Under the pieces are notes generated by a model that was given only the letters and a program-made list of their open reading frames with translations, was not told where the DNA came from and did no database searches. The translations under genes and the position numbers were made by a program. A stretch of DNA of 64,000 nucleotides from Camarhynchus parvulus. Its lineage: Eukaryota; Chordata; Aves; Passeriformes; Thraupidae. The stretch is from contig NC_044572.1 of NCBI RefSeq assembly GCF_901933205.1, forward strand, positions 33,610,001 to 33,674,000. Reading direction: 5' to 3'. Shown here in pieces: positions 56,101 through 64,000 of this stretch (positions are counted from its first letter, which is position 1; each line of letters starts with the position of its first letter).

Positions 56101-58611
56101 ATTCATAAACGAAAGAGATCCCACAAAATATGACAGTCAATTCCTAACATGACACCAACATTCTGAGTGCTAGGGAATGTATTTCTAGGCAACTTAACTT
56201 TCAATACAGGTATTAAAAACTGCAACACAGACTTGATAATCAAGTTGTTGCAAAAGAAAAGAAAAAAAAGGACAAAGATCAGGTGGGCAACATGCCTGCC
56301 TTAATACAAAGACTACATGCTAGAAAGCATAAATAATCATTAGCACAGCCATAAGGAAAAGAATGTTAAAAAAATCAAGCCTTTTTTTCCTAAAAAAAAG
56401 CGGGCAAAAATACAAAGATTTTATAATCAAGAACAATCTCTATGAACTAGAAATATCTTCCGAAAAAATAATTTTTATTTTTTTAATTATTATTTTTAAA
56501 TTACTAGGCAATGTATAACTATATATATATATATATATAAGTAAACAGCACATTATCATTTTCCAGAGAAATAAATCAATCAGTACTGACAAATCCGAAT
56601 CAGTATCATGCCACATCTCCTCAAAATTTCTGAACAAAGATTTTTCATGTTTGTGAAGCCTGATCAACTTGTAAATCCCAAGAAAAGAGTATAGAACAAA
56701 AAGCAACATTTAGCAGATATCCTAGCAAAACTGAAAAGAGGACATGATGGAAACTAGCAAAATGAAAACTGGACTTACAATTAGGCTCTTTATTTCTCGT
56801 GGTTTTAAAGAGAAGACGAGCTTAAATGAGTCAGTATATCAAGGAATGAAACAAACTGCAGCAAATTATATTAGTCTTTGAATAAAAAAATCCGACATAA
56901 TAACTACCTGCACTAATGTCAAAAATAAAAAGACAAAAAGAAAAAAAAATCAATGGAAAGTTTGCCTTGGAATTTTTTTTTGGGGGGGGGGGTGTTGGAA
57001 GACATTATTTTACTTTAAAATTTACTCACATATCATTATGTATCATTTTGTTTACCCTTGAACATCAAATATACATGGCACAGAATTTAAATATGCTTTA
57101 TTTGACTGTCAATTTCAAAAATTCAAAGTAATATTACAACATTTATGCCACATTCTTTCCAAACTGGCCATTTAAATCTAAAAGTCACCTTCAGAAGTTT
57201 GCTTTAGTTTCCATTGCTGACTTCAGTTAAATACATTACTTAATTTCTAGCTTTTCCAGAGCATAAACTATTTAAAAAGAAATAAAGAACTCCACTGTGC
57301 AGCTTTTAGATTAATATTTTCCTGGATAGAACCATCTCTAAGGAACTCAGAAGGTATAATTACTAGAGGATGTTTTCAAATTAACATCCTATTCGGAGAG
57401 AAAGAACATTTTCTATCTAGTAAAACAGTGGAGTACCAGCATACTATCAAACTGAACAGCCAGCTGTTATTAGCAAAGTAGCTTTAAAAGAAACTTAATT
57501 TTTTTTCCTCAGTTTCCCTGCATTAGAAAACACTGACAAGTTCTGATGAATATTTTCATATTTTAAAAATTCACAGCACTGTCCAATCTTTTTTAAAAGA
57601 AAAGAACTTTCTTTTAAAAGTTTCATTCCATTTCTTAAAATTACCTTTTAGTCACAGTTTCCAACTCCAACAAATCTTTCATATCCTTTTATGCATTAAA
57701 ATATAGTAGCTTTCATAATCGTTTTAAGTACCTTTGTCGCTTCCATAGTAATAGAAGACTGTCTTGCTGATAGCACACCAACGCTTCTGCCATTCAAATC
57801 CAAGAAAACTGCGGTCTGAAATTAATACAACATGTGTTATGTTGGTTTATGCCATTATTGAACAAAAATGTGTTACTTCTTTTCAAGGATGAGGTAAGAG
57901 GGAGGAGGAGCTAAGAAAAGACACTAAGGAAAGGAAACTAAGGAAATGCACAGCACTGAGAAGAAAATTAGAAATAAAAATTGGTGGTAAGAAAACAAAT
58001 AAGAATTTTAAATCACATAAAGAGGGAAGTCATGTGTAACATTAAATATAAGGAAATAATGAACAACTTCCTAAATATTTCCTAGAGTTATCGCAGCATT
58101 AAGTGGGTATTAAAGTGACAATATAAGATTTATTGAATCAAGGTAAATATTGACTGAACCAAAGCTGAGATCAATATTTGCCCTCTTGAAGGAAAATAAA
58201 TCTTGATGCTCACTGAAACATGAAGTCAACATATGGTACTTGTACATACGTTCCAAATGTTTTCTTCAAAATATCTTAAAATCTCTGAATTACGGCTGAC
58301 TGGACTTTCACAGCATGACTTTGTGAGTAAATAAATAGGATATTCTTTCAATACTATAGAAGCAATTATGTGCTATGCTTCTTTTGCATAATAATGCTTC
58401 AACATTTCAGCTTCTTCTCATTTTATTTATCACTCCTGTATAAAGTTGTTCATGTGTATAACATCAAATACAGACATATAGCCTTCCAATACATAAAATA
58501 TGCACTAACTTTCACAAAGATAGCTAAAATTACCTTTTCTACGTTTTTCCAGGTATCCAGCCTTCAGAATAAACTGAAGATCCTGAGCTGCAACAGGAGG
58601 AAACTGATTCC
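11014..58611 (-). CDS. SKAP2: SKAP2, Src kinase-associated phosphoprotein 2 (3' eight coding exons; 5' part outside window)
   Basis: Joined span of eight spliced coding exons (listed separately) giving about 242 residues. SKAP2 is a cytosolic adaptor of haematopoietic and other cells. It binds Src-family kinases and ADAP-type partners, and links integrin signalling to actin (family knowledge). In the sequence, a PH domain runs from [13 protein letters not shown] to [10 protein letters not shown]. It is followed by an acidic linker with EEYDDVG and DSIYEEVK, then an SH3 domain ([14 protein letters not shown] to MEMYDI). The C-terminal [20 protein letters not shown] and the MEMYDI ending fit SKAP2 better than SKAP1. 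Intron phases are 1,1,0,1,1,1,0 and the frame stays open across all junctions. The N-terminal dimerisation region, with its own YDD motif, was searched for up to 64000 and not found, so the gene is cut by the window edge. No frameshift or internal stop is seen, so it appears intact. Confidence 0.96.
12331..12374. repeat. T/C-rich low-complexity tract
   Basis: TTTTTTCTTTGTC-type sequence ending in a run of about 18 T. On the SKAP2 transcript strand it is purine-rich. Confidence 0.9.
18680..18692 (+). promoter_or_regulatory. CTCF-like motif
   Basis: CCACTAGATGGTG matches the CTCF core CCASYAGRKGGC with one mismatch near the 3' end. It has the same orientation as the motif at 22136. Confidence 0.4.
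20576..20688 (-). CDS. SKAP2: SKAP2 coding exon: N-terminal half of SH3 domain
   Basis: 113 bp, entered in phase 1 and leaving in phase 0. It encodes [18 protein letters not shown], then [19 protein letters not shown]. This carries the SH3 ligand-binding start (FYVALWDC, the counterpart of ALYDY), the RT loop (DKPDELTF) and the diverging turn (KRGDVIYII). The acceptor is TTTTCTTTGCAG and the donor is AGCAAG followed by GTATGAG. In family members the SH3 domain binds proline-rich or RKxxYxxY-type sites in ADAP. Confidence 0.95.
22136..22147 (+). promoter_or_regulatory. CTCF-like motif
   Basis: CACTAGGGGGCG in the context ATAGCACTAGGGGGCGTTCT matches the CTCF core consensus CCASYAGRKGGC at all but the first base. 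By-eye motif match only. Confidence 0.5.
25111..25165. repeat. 17-bp direct repeat with an inverted piece between
   Basis: GTTCCTTAAAATCAAAC occurs at 25111-25127 and 25149-25165. Between them, TTAAGGAAC (25132-25140) is the reverse complement of the first nine bases of the repeat. Confidence 0.9.
27343..27411 (-). CDS. SKAP2: SKAP2 coding exon: linker between PH and SH3
   Basis: 69 bp, phase 1 on both sides. It encodes [20 protein letters not shown] then DS, after a split Glu codon. The peptide is polar, acidic and probably disordered. It has no tyrosine and is the most divergent stretch relative to what I know of mammalian SKAP2, as expected for a linker. The acceptor is GTGTTTTGCAG and the donor is TTCAG followed by GTAATT. 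It is isolated by a 20-kb intron upstream and a 6.7-kb intron downstream. Because it is symmetric it could be an in-frame cassette exon. Confidence 0.92.
28191..28260. repeat. 36-bp imperfect tandem duplication
   Basis: CAGTACAGGGACATCAGATC at 28191 recurs as CAGTACAGGGATACCAGATC at 28227, each followed by TGCTCCT and a T-rich end. Two copies with a few substitutions. Confidence 0.9.
29534..29573. repeat. 21-bp tandem duplication
   Basis: ACTGCTGAATACATGTAA occurs at 29534 and again at 29555 with no mismatch in the shared 18 bases. Confidence 0.92.
35197..35223. repeat. T13G14 homopolymer junction
   Basis: Thirteen T followed directly by fourteen G. Length is prone to sequencing error. Confidence 0.95.
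35412..35796 (+). mobile_element. solo LTR of a passerine endogenous retrovirus
   Basis: About 385 bp resembling an LTR family I recall as repeated in songbird genomes: TCTTTTATGGAAAATCCTTT near the start, TAGTATAGTTTTAATGTAAT in the middle, and CTGTGAACACTGTCACA at the end. It carries two CCAAT boxes as a 12-bp-arm inverted repeat (35535-35546 and 35570-35581). No gag, pol or env sequence flanks it and no second LTR is present in the window, so it is a solo LTR left by recombination. No clear target-site duplication is visible, so the ends are uncertain by a few bases. Orientation is inferred from promoter-like boxes preceding the A-rich poly(A)-like region. Exact family name not assigned. 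Confidence 0.75.
38343..38548 (-). mobile_element. CR1 LINE 3' fragment
   Basis: Plus-strand text begins AGAATCATACAATCATTTGG, the reverse complement of the ATTCTATG-type octamer repeats that end CR1 elements. It continues with CCTCTAAGATCATC, CCATGGGCAGGGACA, CTTCCACTGGATCAGG and CAACCTGCTCCAATGCCTCA. It is 5'-truncated, as is usual for CR1. Moderate divergence is visible, and the insertion lies in the 20-kb SKAP2 intron in the same orientation as the gene. Confidence 0.85.
47387..47491 (-). CDS. SKAP2: SKAP2 coding exon: acidic linker with two tyrosine motifs
   Basis: 105 bp, phase 1 on both sides. It encodes [18 protein letters not shown] followed by [16 protein letters not shown]. Six consecutive glutamates precede EYDDV, and a second acidic tyrosine site follows (SIYEEV). 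In the family such sites are phosphorylated by Src kinases and bind the SH2 domains of Fyn-type kinases (established knowledge; phosphorylation here is inferred). The acceptor is CTGTTACATAG and the donor is AAAG followed by GTATTA. The exon is symmetric, so skipping it would delete the linker motifs without a frameshift. Confidence 0.94.
47492..47890 (-). other. SKAP2: SKAP2 short intron (399 bp)
   Basis: Phase 1 intron from donor GTAAGCC to acceptor CTGTTACATAG. Nothing else is seen in it. Confidence 0.9.
47891..47954 (-). CDS. SKAP2: SKAP2 coding exon: C-terminal helix of PH domain
   Basis: 64 bp, starting in phase 0 and leaving in phase 1. It encodes [20 protein letters not shown] plus Q: the last strand and the C-terminal amphipathic helix, including the near-invariant PH tryptophan (EEW). 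The start is set by frame continuity with RIYQ upstream, which places the acceptor at TTTAATAG. A second AG (TTTACAG) sits 7 nt further in and would shift the frame if used. The polypyrimidine tract is weak. The donor is TCAAG followed by GTAAGCC. Confidence 0.93.
47955..48859 (-). other. SKAP2: SKAP2 intron (905 bp)
   Basis: Phase 0 intron with a weak-looking donor (GTTGGA) and a weak acceptor (TTTAATAG). No repeat or exon is seen. Confidence 0.88.
48860..48984 (-). CDS. SKAP2: SKAP2 coding exon: central PH domain
   Basis: 125 bp, entered in phase 1 and leaving in phase 0. It encodes [32 protein letters not shown], then SAPDKRIYQ. This is the middle of the PH sheet, closely matching the SKAP2 pattern GEFAxxGYxxRMNN...[14 protein letters not shown]. 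The acceptor is CACCAACAG. The donor is CAG followed by GTTGGA, the least consensus-like donor in the gene. The exon length is not a multiple of three, so skipping it would shift the frame. Confidence 0.95.
52244..52313. repeat. pyrimidine-rich tandem duplication, about 34 bp unit
   Basis: TGTCCTTTGCTC followed by a CTCTCTCCCCTGCTTCCT segment appears twice with small differences in between. On the SKAP2 transcript strand this is purine-rich. Confidence 0.88.
54761..54820. repeat. 25-bp tandem repeat, 2.4 copies
   Basis: Two identical 25-bp units followed by the first 10 bases of a third. Each full unit, together with the TT preceding it, contains a short inverted repeat: TTCACC, three bases, then GGTGAA. 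Identical copies point to a recent duplication. Confidence 0.95.
55653..55975 (+). mobile_element. CR1 LINE 3' fragment, well preserved
   Basis: Sense-oriented CR1 3' region: AAAGGAGGTTGTAATGAGGT, TCAAGTTGCACCAGGGAAGG, GTGGTGGAGTCACCATCCCT and TCGATGATCTTAGAGGTCTT, ending with the octamer tail ATTCTGTGATTC. It is 5'-truncated at about 320 bp and is the least diverged of the three CR1 copies seen. It lies antisense to SKAP2 in the intron between the PH exons at 57.7 and 48.9 kb. Confidence 0.92.
56520..56539. repeat. (TA)10 microsatellite
   Basis: Twenty uninterrupted bases of alternating T and A. Confidence 0.95.
56973..56992. repeat. T9G11 homopolymer junction
   Basis: Nine T followed directly by eleven G, the second such junction in the same orientation in this gene. 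Confidence 0.95.
57732..57815 (-). CDS. SKAP2: SKAP2 coding exon: PH domain strands 1-3
   Basis: 84 bp, phase 1 on both sides. It reads [20 protein letters not shown] then YYYGSDK, with an Asp codon split across the upstream junction. The WQKRW stretch with FYYY is the classic PH strand 2-3 pattern, and its basic residues fit a lipid-binding face. The acceptor is TTAATTTCAG and the donor is CAAAG followed by GTACTT. It is separated by only 722 bp from the preceding exon, so the two are likely to be spliced as a local pair, whereas the next intron is 8.7 kb. Confidence 0.95.
57816..58533 (-). other. SKAP2: SKAP2 intron (718 bp)
   Basis: Phase 1 intron between the first two PH exons, donor GTAATT and acceptor TTAATTTCAG. 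Nothing else is recognised in it. Confidence 0.9.
58534..58611 (-). CDS. SKAP2: SKAP2 coding exon: start of PH domain
   Basis: 78 bp, entered in phase 1 and leaving in phase 1. Translation runs [13 protein letters not shown] then [12 protein letters not shown]. The first part is the lead-in to the PH domain; GYLEKRRK is the first beta strand and basic loop, where PH domains contact phosphoinositide headgroups. The acceptor on the minus strand is a pyrimidine stretch ending TTTCTTTCAG, and the donor is AAAAG followed by GTAATT. This is the most 5' exon that can be found in the window. Its length is a multiple of three, but skipping it would remove part of the PH fold. Confidence 0.95.
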
Positions 58612-60423
58612 CTGAAAGAAAAACAAATTCTGTAAAGCACTGTTTTTCAAGAAAACTGCTATAGAAGCATTAATAAACGTATGGATTTTACACTCTCAAT
58701 ATGCAAGAGCTGCTGAAAAAAAATCTAGTAACTATTATGCCAGATTATTTTAAGTAAATGAAACATCTTCCTATCGATGTCAGAGCTGTTGCTGTTGTCC
58801 TCACCACTTGAGTAAGGAAAAATATAGCTGCATAACAGGCCTTGCAAGTCTCAGAAGGAAAAGGATTTAATGAAACAAAATACAGCAACTGTTTCAAACA
58901 TAGCCTGTAAAGCAAGTTGGATAATGAAAGCGCTAAGTTTTCAAATGTGTAAATAGGAGAAACCCAGTCAAGAATCTCAGTTGAACACAATTAAATCAGA
59001 AATGTGATTTTCAATATCAGCTTCCCACCAAAATACCTTGAAACAGCATACAAGGGGAAGACCCTCTATTACTCATCTAAAAAAAGAGAAACCAGATAAA
59101 GAGACAATAAAAGGCGCTGCCTGTTGCTGACATATTTTGCCTAATTTGCAATATATGACACAAAACTACTGCCTATAGGATCTATAAGGTGATAATGGAT
59201 AAACCAAAGACATTGTACAGACATCTACAAAACTGTTGACCTACAGACACTAATTTTAGACACCTTGTACAATATGTCTGCATTGGCAAAATGGTGAGTA
59301 TGTCTCACTGCATTTTTTCCGTTTCCTCAACTGCTAATTCATAGATGTTTAAGACTAACCAGCCAACCCTGCCTCATCTTAAAATACAACTTCAAATGTT
59401 AAAAATTGTGTCTTCCATCTCTCAACCTTTTCCTCCTAAAACAACAGAATTATGATTTAAACAGAACTCCTAATATTAAGAACAAGAATATGCTAGATGC
59501 GTATAATATTTAATATTAATATAAATATCATACTGCTTACCCCAAGCAAAAAAGCAGAGCAAAAGGTACTCCTGTGCTGCTGGGTTCTTTAAGTAAGCAA
59601 CACAGTGAAGTTCCTACTACTTATTATCATCAAATATTCATAAGAGACGCTGTAGGTAGGTGGCAAGTTTACAATGCAGCAATTATTCATCAGAATATAT
59701 GTAATCTCATTATGTTCTATCAATATAAACACACAGAAAAGGACTGATATTAGCAGACAAATCCTGTGCTAAAAACACCATTTTAAATTATGTAGTTTGA
59801 GCGAAAGATCAATGATCTGACCTTGAACCAAGCACTGTCTCTGAAAGATGATGTCAGTTTCCTGGGTTTTTAGGTTGTTCCTTAAAATTGATTTTTTTTT
59901 AATTCAGTGTTCACAAATGAGTTGTTTTATGGTAGTTTTATTTAAATACAGTTATGACAGGAAAAAGACAAGAAAGAGATAGGAACATGCAGAGAATGCT
60001 GATTTTTAAAGCATGAAAATACTCAAAACGAGAAGACATTCTTTAAAAAACACAACCAGCTCTTTAGACTGCAAAATATTTTGTTTTACACCAGAAGACA
60101 GTAGGTAAAATGTTACTTACATTGATATTTCCGCTTCATTTTTTAAATTAATATTACTTTTTAAAGATTAGGAGTATACTAATTTCTATTTTAGCTTCTA
60201 TGGAATTATAACTATTGTGTTAAAAATACAAAAGCAGAATCAACATGCATTTTAAAGTGATACAGCTGTCCTCCCTTCGCTTGGTAAAATGCAGTCATAG
60301 CCCAACATTAAATGGGAATTAAACACAAAGACACTTGATGGCAGGTATGTGATATGTTTAACAGTTACTTTAAAAGGTGATGTAATTATGGTATCATGAG
60401 TGGGGGAGGTGGAGAGTTTTTTA

Positions 60424-60457
60424 CAAATATTTTGTACAAATATTTTAACAAATATTT
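60424..60457. repeat. ACAAATATTTT triplicate repeat
   Basis: Three near-identical copies of ACAAATATTT(T) separated by one to a few bases. Confidence 0.85.
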
Positions 60458-62128
60458 AGTGTGCTGCTTTATATTGGTCATTGGGAGGCATCAGTGTGCA
60501 ACACTTACAACTCTACCTCATCCAGTAGGGCTCATCTCAGAACAGCGCAGCCCCACAGATGAGGAAGACATAAAACCTAAGTAAACATACAAACAAAAGC
60601 AGCTCACTCTTAAATTTTACAATTTAAGAATTTCAACTGCCATTTAGATCTAACTTTACTCAATATTGTTTGTATCAGTTTGGGCTTTGATGAGGAAGCT
60701 TGGCCAGTGATCATTTAATGAACAGTCAAATCAAATGGGACAACACAGTTCCAGAGAAGGACATGCTTTGGGGACTCCCTAGTGTTGTTATTCTGTCATC
60801 TGAACTGACTACTTCATGGAATCCAAATTCCACTCTCAATTTTGCTACTTCTGCTGAGACAAGTCAGGATACATTTGGTGATGTAATTTTCTGTAACTAC
60901 ATTTATTTTGAACAGGGCACTGAAAGCTTTTCCTTGAAAAGGAAAAGAACATGCATGGAAAAAGAGTGTTTCACTGTCTGCTGCCACTGCAGAAAAAAGT
61001 CCTCCTCCCACCTTTAACCTATAGAGAAGTCATTTCTTTTTCTATTCCTCAAAGCAACTGAGGCAGTAACTCCAAAAAACAAACTGCAGCTGGTCAGCCC
61101 CACTGCCACTCACAATCTGTAAGTAGCTGAAGCAGAAACAGATCATATGCATGTTATTATCCTTCTGTCAGAGAAGCCTGGGAACCAAAAAATATGATGG
61201 AACTTTAGTTGGAGGGCAGTAGAAACAGACCCAATTATAATATCCCACAACACATACAGCCGTACAAGAAAGAAAAAGCATAAATCTGGTTAAATTCCTT
61301 CTTTCATTGCCCTGTACCTTCAGAAGGAAGGGGAGGGAGAATAAGTAGTACGAAAAGCATAAAGGAAAGAGAAGGAACCACCTCCTCCCAGATTCTCATG
61401 ACCCACAGGTGTTGTGCATATGTGGCAGGAAGAAGGCACAAACATGGATATACCATTGTCCCAGTACTACAACAAAAACAACACAGGGAAGAAAGAGGAG
61501 AGAGTCAGTCACATTTTCCTTGCAGTTACTGCCGAGATTCTGCATGGGAAACTTCTAAGTTGTATTCTCTATCTTTCTTCCATTTTTTTTTTATTTCTTT
61601 ACCATCTTGTCCATCTCTCAAACAGGATTTAGAGTGAACTGCAACTACTAGATGTGGGAACTCCCAGCAGAAAGTGTGGAATTTACATAGCAAGTTGGTT
61701 TTTGCAGTTGCTTTCAATCAGAATATTGCTTCCACATTAGTTTGAAATACATCAGGCTTGGCACAAATCTCATAAAAAAGTATCACTAAAGCAGCATTAT
61801 AGTATATTTACTATACTTTGTTACAGCAAAGCAGCATTTGCTTACATTATACCAGCAGCTGAGATCAGAGGTTCATTAGCTGACTGCAGCATGAGACTTT
61901 GAATAAGACAGCTCCGTCTATAAAGATTCTAAGACAGAGGAATCCTGCCAAGAAAGAAGGCATTACTATGTATTTTAAGTAAAGAACCATAAAGCAAATT
62001 GACACATGCTTCAAATCACATACTCCTTTAGAGCTCAGAATTTCCCATGTTATACTCCCATGCGCAGCCCAGGATGTCCTCATGACAAGGAGAATTTTAT
62101 CCTTCCCTCATGCAGGTGAAATGGCCTG

Positions 62129-62178
62129 AATTCCAGTTATCTGTAATTTCACTGGAGAAATTACAGATAACTGGAATT
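62129..62178. repeat. perfect inverted repeat, 22-bp arms, 6-nt loop
   Basis: Positions 62129-62150 and 62157-62178 are exact reverse complements around the loop ACTGGA. The 10-mer AATTTCACTG also occurs directly repeated, in the loop-proximal left side and just after the right arm. It lies inside the SKAP2 upstream intron. Confidence 0.95.
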
Positions 62179-64000
62179 TCACTGTAAGAAATTAAATGTG
62201 GAGATGCAAGAAGCTTGCATCCTGGGGATGCAGATAGCACCTACTTGTACTACCTTTCTTGGGTGTCTCAACACCTGTTCATGAGAAACTTGTGGTCAAG
62301 CCCACTACAAGATCAGAGCAAAACTTCTCTCTCAAAATGAGACCACCAGAGATCACCATGCCTTCCTAGCACTGTATGGTCTGTTTCAAGATTTCATTAA
62401 ATGATTTAGAAATAAAGATGCTAAAAGGATCATAGTCTCCCCTGGTTTCTCCTTTGGTACACTGTATTTTTTAAAGCCAATTTTAAACACCCAAGAGAAA
62501 AGTGGCATTGTGAGTAGGAAATGCTCTGTGCCTTGTAGCTGTGTGGGCTTATATGTAGAGAAAGGCACAATGATTGCTTCTGTTTACTCTTCCAGACCTA
62601 ATTTCTGCTGTCTCATTGTCCTGACAGTGGTGGGCAAGCACAGAGTTGAGGATACAAGAAGGTCTCATTTCCATTTCAGAGTTTCTACCTTACAAATAAT
62701 GTCTTGAATCTTATTCTTTTGATGTGAAGACTATTTCAAAACGATCCAATATTTAGGGAGATAATAACCTTGCAAATCCAATACATGGTATAAAATAAGG
62801 AAGGTCCATCTGCTTAAACTTACAGGTTTCCCTTCATTCTTGACCACCCACTCACAAAAGAATCTCCCACAATAATTTCTCTTCCCAGCTCTTCCCTACT
62901 GGTGGGAATTACTCCAATTACTCCAAAATAAAATCTGCAAGTTATGCTCCACATGCATATTTTCAGACTGGTGTGTACAAAAGCCATCAAAGACCAGATC
63001 AAAATATTTATGAGGCCTAAACCTTCATCTTAGAGAAAAGTAAATTATATGTATAATGCACTGGGCTCTTCCTCTTGGTTCTAGGCACTCTTGTGCCAAG
63101 TGAGCAGCTGGCAGTTATTATAATACTATTGCTGCCAGGCTGAAAATTCCTCCAGTGAAAAGAAAGTGAAATGCTCTCACTCAAGCATAAAGCCAGCTTT
63201 ACCAGTCATGCTTTGACTTCAGAAAAACATTAATGCTATTAACATAGGTGTATTAATGTATAGGTTCCACTGCACAAGTCCCACAAACACAGAATATCTT
63301 GTGATTTAGAAAGATCACAAAACCACAGCTTGTGGCACGACTATAATTTTTGCAACTTGGTAATCAAACAGGCAAAAGCCTGAATGATTTAATTTTTCAC
63401 CTTACTGCAACAGTGAATTTGGTCCATTACATAAAAACAAGTTTCATCAGTGTCACTTCACAGCATGAAATTCAGTCCTTGTGCCTGGAATTTTGATTTT
63501 TTGGAGGACCTAAAGATGTAAAAATTTCATCCTGTGTACAAAATAAATAAAACTAAACCAGACTGCATTATTCTGCACTGTTTACCAATAGGATTTTTTT
63601 TTTTACTTCTACAATGTGGGCTAAGGGATACATAAAGCAAGAAATAATCAGAGGTCAATGCATTCTAAAGAGGTGCTTAGCATGCTTATGGGAAGTTAAA
63701 CAGGCGAAGTGGAGATAAGTGTAATTCAGTAACAGTTAAGTGGTTGATTACAGTTTGCTTTCCTAGTAGAGGACCAGAGCTTTAACCATAATAATGGTAA
63801 AGTCATCTTGCTCAAATTCACTGTTCTTCATCCCTTGTAAAAGAAAACTGAGAGGAAAAAATACATTTGTTTGATTATATGGAGAAAACAGTGATTGCTG
63901 TTTCTTTATGCTCTTCTAACAAAAAAAAATACAATCATAATTAATGAGACAGTTACTAAAAATTATTTTTCCAGCTTCTTTTTTTTTTGCACTGAAGACC

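Larger units (their letters stand above)
48985..57731 (-). other. SKAP2: SKAP2 intron (8.7 kb)
   Basis: Phase 1 intron inside the PH domain. It contains a CR1 (55653-55975), an imperfect tandem duplication of pyrimidine-rich sequence (52244-52313), a 25-bp tandem repeat (54761-54820), an (AT)n run (56520-56539), a T9G11 run (56973-56992), and two mid-GC blocks of unknown origin (about 51240-51720 and 54840-55320). Confidence 0.85.
58612..64000 (-). other. SKAP2: SKAP2 upstream intron (partial)
   Basis: No sequence encoding the acidic EYDDPF-type region or the N-terminal helix was found, so this appears to be one intron continuing past the window end. Noted inside it: a triple ACAAATATTT repeat (60424-60457) and a perfect hairpin (62129-62178). 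Confidence 0.75.

Noticed and set aside
59843..59860. C-box-like GATGATG on the plus strand suggesting an intronic snoRNA
   Set aside because: It is on the strand opposite to the host gene, and no matching D box and terminal stem were found.
60110..60150. Possible upstream SKAP2 exon ending in a GTAAGT donor on the minus strand
   Set aside because: The donor is good, but no pyrimidine-tract acceptor lies within a short distance, and the frame does not match the acidic YDD region expected before the PH domain.
63780..63837. Short minus-strand frame reading MKNSEFEQDDFTIIMVKAL after a good-looking acceptor
   Set aside because: It looks protein-like and has TTTTCTTTTACAAG before it, but it matches no part of SKAP2, stops after about 22 residues, and has no partner exon. 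Kept only as a chance frame unless RNA reads show otherwise.
1..64000. CRISPR, operon, phage or plasmid features
   Set aside because: The spliced vertebrate gene, CR1 elements and intron-scale spacing leave no place for prokaryotic features; the short repeats seen are simple tandem duplications without regular spacers.

Overview
This is vertebrate nuclear DNA, almost certainly from a bird and most likely a songbird. It is AT-rich, has very low coding density, carries CR1 LINE fragments (about 2285-2560, 38343-38548 and 55653-55975), and holds one solo LTR of a kind I recognise from passerine genomes (about 35412-35796). There is no prokaryotic architecture: no operons, RNA genes or CRISPR arrays.

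The one recognisable gene is SKAP2 (Src kinase-associated phosphoprotein 2) on the minus strand. Eight coding exons fit together in frame with GT-AG introns: 58611-58534, 57815-57732, 48984-48860, 47954-47891, 47491-47387, 27411-27343, 20688-20576 and 11106-11014. They encode about 242 residues: a complete PH domain (exons at 58.6, 57.8, 48.9 and 47.9 kb), an acidic linker with two tyrosine motifs (47.4 and 27.4 kb), and a C-terminal SH3 domain (20.6 and 11.1 kb) ending in the family's typical MEMYDI tail. The exons for the N-terminal dimerisation region are not in the window and should lie beyond position 64000. A consensus splice donor sits directly after the stop codon. A good acceptor at 10247 and AATAAA signals near 10001 suggest a separate 3' UTR exon ending near 9980.

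Layout by region: 1-8700, probably intergenic, with an old CR1 and some conserved-looking AT-rich and mid-GC blocks; 8700-9050, a CpG island with no recognisable gene; about 9980-58611, SKAP2 exons and introns, including a 20-kb intron (27412-47386); 58612-64000, the intron upstream of the first exon present. SKAP2 lies beside the HOXA cluster in vertebrates, so CTCF-like motifs and homeodomain-rich non-coding blocks here could be part of the HOXA regulatory landscape. That is inference from synteny, not something the window proves.

I found no new protein system. The most useful leads are the orphan CpG island, the predicted 3' UTR intron, a perfect 22-bp-arm hairpin at 62129-62178 that looks like a template-switch mutation, and several short, recent tandem duplications in introns.
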